Positions 6,868-9,381 of a stretch of DNA of 9,381 nt are shown here, in pieces. Origin of the DNA: Candidatus Latescibacterota bacterium. Lineage in GTDB: Bacteria; Latescibacterota; UBA2968; UBA8231. The stretch is taken from NCBI GenBank assembly GCA_003529325.1, contig DPVW01000109.1, positions 1-9,381 on the forward strand. Reading direction: 5' to 3'. A program made the position numbers and the translations under genes. The notes under the pieces are model-generated. The model ran no database searches. It saw only the letters and a program-made list of their open reading frames with translations, and was not told the DNA's origin. Each line of letters begins with the position of its first letter. Position 1 is the stretch's first letter.

Positions 6868-7050
6868 ATGAATCGCATTGATAAGGAAGCCCTTGAACGT
6901 GTCGCCCGTATCTACAAATCGAACAAGGAGGCGAGCCAGGCAATTCGTGTGCACCCTCGATCTTTCGCCCGAATGTGCCGGGAGCACCCCAGCCACCGTC
7001 GACCGGAGAGAGGCCACCTCAACCTCCCGGTTCGCCAGGTCACTAGCTAG
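6868..7050 (+). CDS. Small putative helix-turn-helix protein
   Basis: A 60-residue, basic protein. ATG 6868 is preceded by GAGGAG (6858-6863), which sets the start over an in-frame GTG at 6847. Residues 5-20 (DKEALERVARIYKSNK) form a likely amphipathic helix, 21-28 (EASQAIRV) a second, and 30-40 (PRSFARMCREH) looks like a recognition helix, the layout of a short HTH such as those of Fis-like or transposase-type repressors. The tail 41-60 (PSHRRPERGHLNL...) is probably disordered. I recall similar short proteins with IYKSNK and PxSFxRLCR motifs in bacterial genomes but cannot name a family. It is divergent from the aldolase and is followed by a strong hairpin, so it appears to be a one-gene unit. 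DNA binding is inference. Confidence 0.6.
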   Translation: MNRIDKEALERVARIYKSNKEASQAIRVHPRSFARMCREHPSHRRPERGHLNLPVRQVTS

Positions 7051-7053
7051 AAA

Positions 7054-7090
7054 GGCCCCCGCCGGCGCCAGGCCGGCTGGGGTCCCTCTT
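7054..7090. terminator. Strong GC hairpin between convergent genes
   Basis: CCCC-C-GCCGGC (7056-7066), loop GCCAG (7067-7071), GCCGGC-T-GGGG (7072-7082) forms a ten-pair stem with a single C/T mismatch. On the plus strand it is followed by TCCCTCTT, a weak U tract; on the minus strand by a short CCTTTCT. It lies 3 bases after the stop of the small HTH gene and 12 bases beyond the stop of the convergent monooxygenase gene, as expected for a shared bidirectional terminator. Confidence 0.7.
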
Positions 7091-7094
7091 ATGT

Positions 7095-8087
7095 TCACTG
7101 CAGCTGGTCGCGAACCTGCGCCAGGATCTGCAGACTGTGTAACCCCGCAGTCGGCTCGAAGACGCGCACCGTCGTCATGATCTCATCCGCCGCAGTCTCC
7201 TCGACCAACGCGGCCAACCCCGAGCCGATGGTTTCAGCGTCACCGACGTAGGAGTAGTGCAGTTTGTGCTCGACGACTCGTTTTTCCTCTGGCGTCCAGT
7301 ACGAGTCGATGTCGTCGATGGCGGGTCCCATGGGCTCGCGAAGACCACGCAGCATGTCCACCGAGGCTACCTGTGTGGAGGTGAACAAGCGCCGCGCCTC
7401 CTCGTCAGTCGCCGCTGCGAGAGCATTCACGCCGACCATCACATACGGTTGCTGCAGTTGCGACGAGGGCCGAAAGCCCTCGCGATATTGCGCTAGCGCC
7501 TGGCTCAGGTAATCCGGCGCAAAATGGGAAGCAAAGGCGTAGGGCAACCCCAGCATGGCCGCCAGTTGCGCGCTGAACAGACTGGAACCCAGCAACCAGA
7601 TGGGCACGTCCAACCCCGCGCCAGGCACGGCACGCACCGGCTGTCCTGGCTCGGCGGCGCGCAGATAGGCTTGCAACTCCGCCACATCCCGGGGAAAATC
7701 GTGGTCGTCCCCTACGCGGTCCCGACGCAAAGCGTAGGCGGTGCGTTGATCGGTCCCTGGCGCTCGCCCGAGTCCCAGGTCGATACGTCCGGGATATAAC
7801 GACTCCAGCGTGCCAAACTGTTCGGCGATGATCAGTGGTGCGTGGTTCGGCAGCATCACCCCCCCGGAGCCGACACGGATCTTCTCCGTGACACCCGCGA
7901 CGTGGCCGATAAGGACGCTCGTGGCGGAACTGCCGATGCCACTCATGTTGTGATGCTCGGCGATCCAATATCGTTGATAACCCAGCTGATCGGCAGTTTT
8001 TGCCTGGGCGCACATGTTGGCGAAAGCCTGCGCTGCGTCCCCGCCCTGTCGGATGGGAGCCAGGTCGAGAATCGAAAATGGAATCAA
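7095..8087 (-). CDS. LLM-class flavin-dependent monooxygenase (YhbW-like)
   Basis: A luciferase-like TIM-barrel enzyme expected to use reduced FMN and O2 on an unknown organic substrate in the cytosol. From TTG 8087 it is 330 residues, the usual length of YhbW-type members (about 330-335). Family hallmarks: [10 protein letters not shown] (3-12), YWIAEHHNM (40-48), [22 protein letters not shown] (61-82), [27 protein letters not shown] (87-113) and PIWLLGSS (162-169). TTG is chosen because homologues start just before PFSxLDLxPI and because GAGGA lies at 8096-8100, eight bases upstream. An in-frame ATG at 8123 would add 12 residues and has a poor ribosome-binding site. The frame stays open to 8396, into the divergent peroxidase gene, which cannot all be coding. 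It converges on the small HTH gene through the shared hairpin. Confidence 0.92.
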   Translation of the reverse strand: MIPFSILDLAPIRQGGDAAQAFANMCAQAKTADQLGYQRYWIAEHHNMSGIGSSATSVLIGHVAGVTEKIRVGSGGVMLPNHAPLIIAEQFGTLESLYPGRIDLGLGRAPGTDQRTAYALRRDRVGDDHDFPRDVAELQAYLRAAEPGQPVRAVPGAGLDVPIWLLGSSLFSAQLAAMLGLPYAFASHFAPDYLSQALAQYREGFRPSSQLQQPYVMVGVNALAAATDEEARRLFTSTQVASVDMLRGLREPMGPAIDDIDSYWTPEEKRVVEHKLHYSYVGDAETIGSGLAALVEETAADEIMTTVRVFEPTAGLHSLQILAQVRDQLQ

Positions 8088-8252
8088 GGAGGTTTTCCTC
8101 TTCTCACAGTTGAGATGCAACATTCCCACCAGCACCAGGAAGGCGACGACGAGCAATACGAGGCCGGTACAAAAAAAGTCGGTTGGCGCTGTCGGCTCTA
8201 AGCATCGAGTATAAGAATACTGAACAACAACCACGACAAGGAGTAACCGACA
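8088..8252. promoter_or_regulatory. Divergent intergenic region upstream of peroxidase and monooxygenase
   Basis: These 165 bases must carry promoters for the monooxygenase (minus) and the glutathione peroxidase (plus). On the plus strand TATAAG at 8210-8215 resembles a -10 box, but the best -35-like hexamer, TTGGCG at 8183-8188, is 21 bases away, longer than the usual 16-18, so the pair is weak. AAGGAG at 8238-8243 is the peroxidase ribosome-binding site with a nine-base spacer. No OxyR- or SoxR-type dyad stands out. Confidence 0.3.
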
Positions 8253-8735
8253 ATGTGGGACGCACCGATCAAGACATTGCAGGGCGAGGACACAAAGCTG
8301 GGTGACTACAAGGGCAAAGCGCTGTTGCTTGTCAATGTCGCCTCCGAATGCGGTCAGACACCCCAGTACACGGCGCTGGAGGCTCTGCAACAGCACTACG
8401 AAGATCAGGGCTTCAGCGTCATCGGATTTCCCTGCAACCAGTTCGGTGGCCAGGAACCTGGCTCAGCCGAAGACATCGAAACGTTCTGCACGACGAACTA
8501 CGATGTCACATTTCCATTGATGGAGAAGATCGATGTCAATGGTTCGGGTGCCCACGACATCTACCGGGAGTTGACCCCATTGACGGACAACACTGGTCAC
8601 AGTGGCGATATCCAGTGGAACTTCGAGAAATTTGTCGTCGCCGCGGACGGCGAGACCATCACTCGATTTTCGCCGAAGACGACCCCCAATGACGATGCGG
8701 TGATCACCGCCATCGAGGACGGTCTGCCTGGTTAG
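8253..8735 (+). CDS. Glutathione peroxidase family protein (Cys type, probably thioredoxin-dependent)
   Basis: A 160-residue cytosolic peroxidase that reduces H2O2 and organic or lipid hydroperoxides. The catalytic set is visible: peroxidatic Cys33 in [12 protein letters not shown], Gln67 in [12 protein letters not shown] (59-70), and Trp122-Asn123 in WNFEKF. Cys61 is the structural Cys of FPCNQF. Cys79 in [13 protein letters not shown] sits where atypical two-Cys members place the resolving Cys, so electrons probably come from thioredoxin rather than glutathione. The monomeric family lacks the dimer loop, and the length fits. It ends with an in-frame TAG and its N-terminus is cytosolic. It is divergent from the monooxygenase and stands alone; AAGGAG at 8238-8243 supports ATG 8253. 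The family corresponds to bacterial BtuE/Gpo-type proteins. Confidence 0.95.
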   Translation: MWDAPIKTLQGEDTKLGDYKGKALLLVNVASECGQTPQYTALEALQQHYEDQGFSVIGFPCNQFGGQEPGSAEDIETFCTTNYDVTFPLMEKIDVNGSGAHDIYRELTPLTDNTGHSGDIQWNFEKFVVAADGETITRFSPKTTPNDDAVITAIEDGLPG

Positions 8736-8743
8736 CAAGCCGC

Positions 8744-9381
8744 TTACCCACCACCGGCCAGCTCTGCCCGGTTGATAGCCCACAGCGCGAAGAAAAACGC
8801 CAGTGTCGCTTCGAGTACGAGCACGACAAGGGGTACCACAGCGTTGCCTGCCCGGTCAGCAAACCGGATCGGTTCCGGCTCAAAACGGGGAATGTGACTG
8901 GCCTCCAGTTTCTTGCTCGACATGAATTGCCGCAACTGCTCTCGATACTGCATGCCCTGCTGACCGAAGTTCTCCACGTGCTGCAGCCCCGCGCCGAGGA
9001 AGGCCTCGACGGAATACTGAAAGGCGAAGTCAGGGGACAGCAGGTCGTAGCGTAGAAAGCGCATAGCTGTGACCATGATACCCGCCCCCAATGTGAGCAC
9101 CAGCACGGCCAGACCCGGGGTCATCAACGCAAAACTCTCCCCCAGGGAACGTTGCCACCGGCCACCGAATCGTGGCAGATCGGTCAGATCGAGCTGGCGG
9201 CGATCATCCTCAACGGCACGCACCTGCTCAGCCTCGGCCCATGCCAGGCGCTCGAGCATGTACGGCGCATCCGGTGACAACATCTCTGCCGTCACCGACG
9301 CAGTTGCCACGGTGGAGACCATCAGACTGAGGGCGAAGATCTGCACCAGAAAAGCGCAGGTGAGTCCGTAGAGGATGGCCA
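8744..9381 (-). CDS. Membrane protein, C-terminal part (unknown; weak MotA/ExbB-like look)
   Basis: The 3' part of a gene entering from the right edge; 211 codons are visible and the frame is open at 9381, so GTG 9346 is not a necessary start. Numbering from the edge, residues 1-31 (ILYGLTCAFLVQIFALSLMV...) are hydrophobic, 84-107 (ALMTPGLAVLVLTLGAGIMV) and 178-202 (NAVVPLVVLVLEATLAFFFALW) are two further membrane helices. Between them lie a charged segment (36-80) and a long Gln/Glu-rich, possibly coiled-coil segment (120-165: FGQQGMQYREQLRQFM). The ILYGLTxAF helix with a later pair of helices slightly recalls MotA/TolQ/ExbB proton-channel proteins, but I cannot confirm it. The stop (TAA at 8744-8746) is 8 bases from the peroxidase stop, so the genes converge with almost no spacer and no hairpin is visible there. 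Confidence 0.7.
   Translation of the reverse strand, partial: AILYGLTCAFLVQIFALSLMVSTVATASVTAEMLSPDAPYMLERLAWAEAEQVRAVEDDRRQLDLTDLPRFGGRWQRSLGESFALMTPGLAVLVLTLGAGIMVTAMRFLRYDLLSPDFAFQYSVEAFLGAGLQHVENFGQQGMQYREQLRQFMSSKKLEASHIPRFEPEPIRFADRAGNAVVPLVVLVLEATLAFFFALWAINRAELAGGG

Noticed and set aside
8088..8396. N-terminal extension of the monooxygenase with a hydrophobic stretch ([13 protein letters not shown]), suggesting a membrane anchor
   Set aside because: It runs into the divergent peroxidase gene, YhbW-type proteins have no such anchor, and TTG 8087 has a proper ribosome-binding site.

Overview
The window is a compact, GC-rich (about 58-60% by eye) bacterial segment with ATGA/GTGA start-stop overlaps, Shine-Dalgarno sites and no RNA gene, CRISPR array, insertion sequence or phage gene that I can see. 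The gene families (YhbW-type flavin monooxygenase, cysteine glutathione peroxidase, HMGL-like aldolase, PhyH dioxygenases, sugar-type formyltransferase) suit a pseudomonadotal, perhaps marine or host-associated, bacterium. That placement is inference from gene content only.

Left block (1-4971, all minus strand). Five genes sit head to tail with overlaps or gaps of at most 16 bases: a PhyH-family dioxygenase, an amidase-signature hydrolase, a second quite different PhyH dioxygenase, a formyltransferase, and a polysaccharide deacetylase that runs off the left edge. They look like one transcription unit. The last two are typical surface-glycan or amino-sugar modifying enzymes. The first three suggest oxidation of a small molecule plus cleavage or formation of an amide. 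The five together do not match a pathway I can name. The first PhyH protein has His-x-Gly where His-x-Asp/Glu is expected, the ligand change known from iron/2-oxoglutarate halogenases.

Middle (about 5046-5687, plus strand). Two gene relics lie here: the first half of a GNAT acetyltransferase with a frame-broken start and no C-terminal half, joined to a decayed gene of unknown family with an in-frame stop, a frameshift and a missing 3' end. The second relic stops where the neighbouring aldolase gene ends.

Right block. An HMGL-like/DRE-TIM aldolase (minus, 5688-6680) is divergent from a 60-residue putative helix-turn-helix protein (plus, 6868-7050). A strong hairpin separates the latter from a convergent luciferase-like monooxygenase (minus, 7095-8087, TTG start). 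That gene is divergent from a thioredoxin-type glutathione peroxidase (plus, 8253-8735), which converges on the 3' part of a membrane protein entering from the right edge (minus, 8744-9381).
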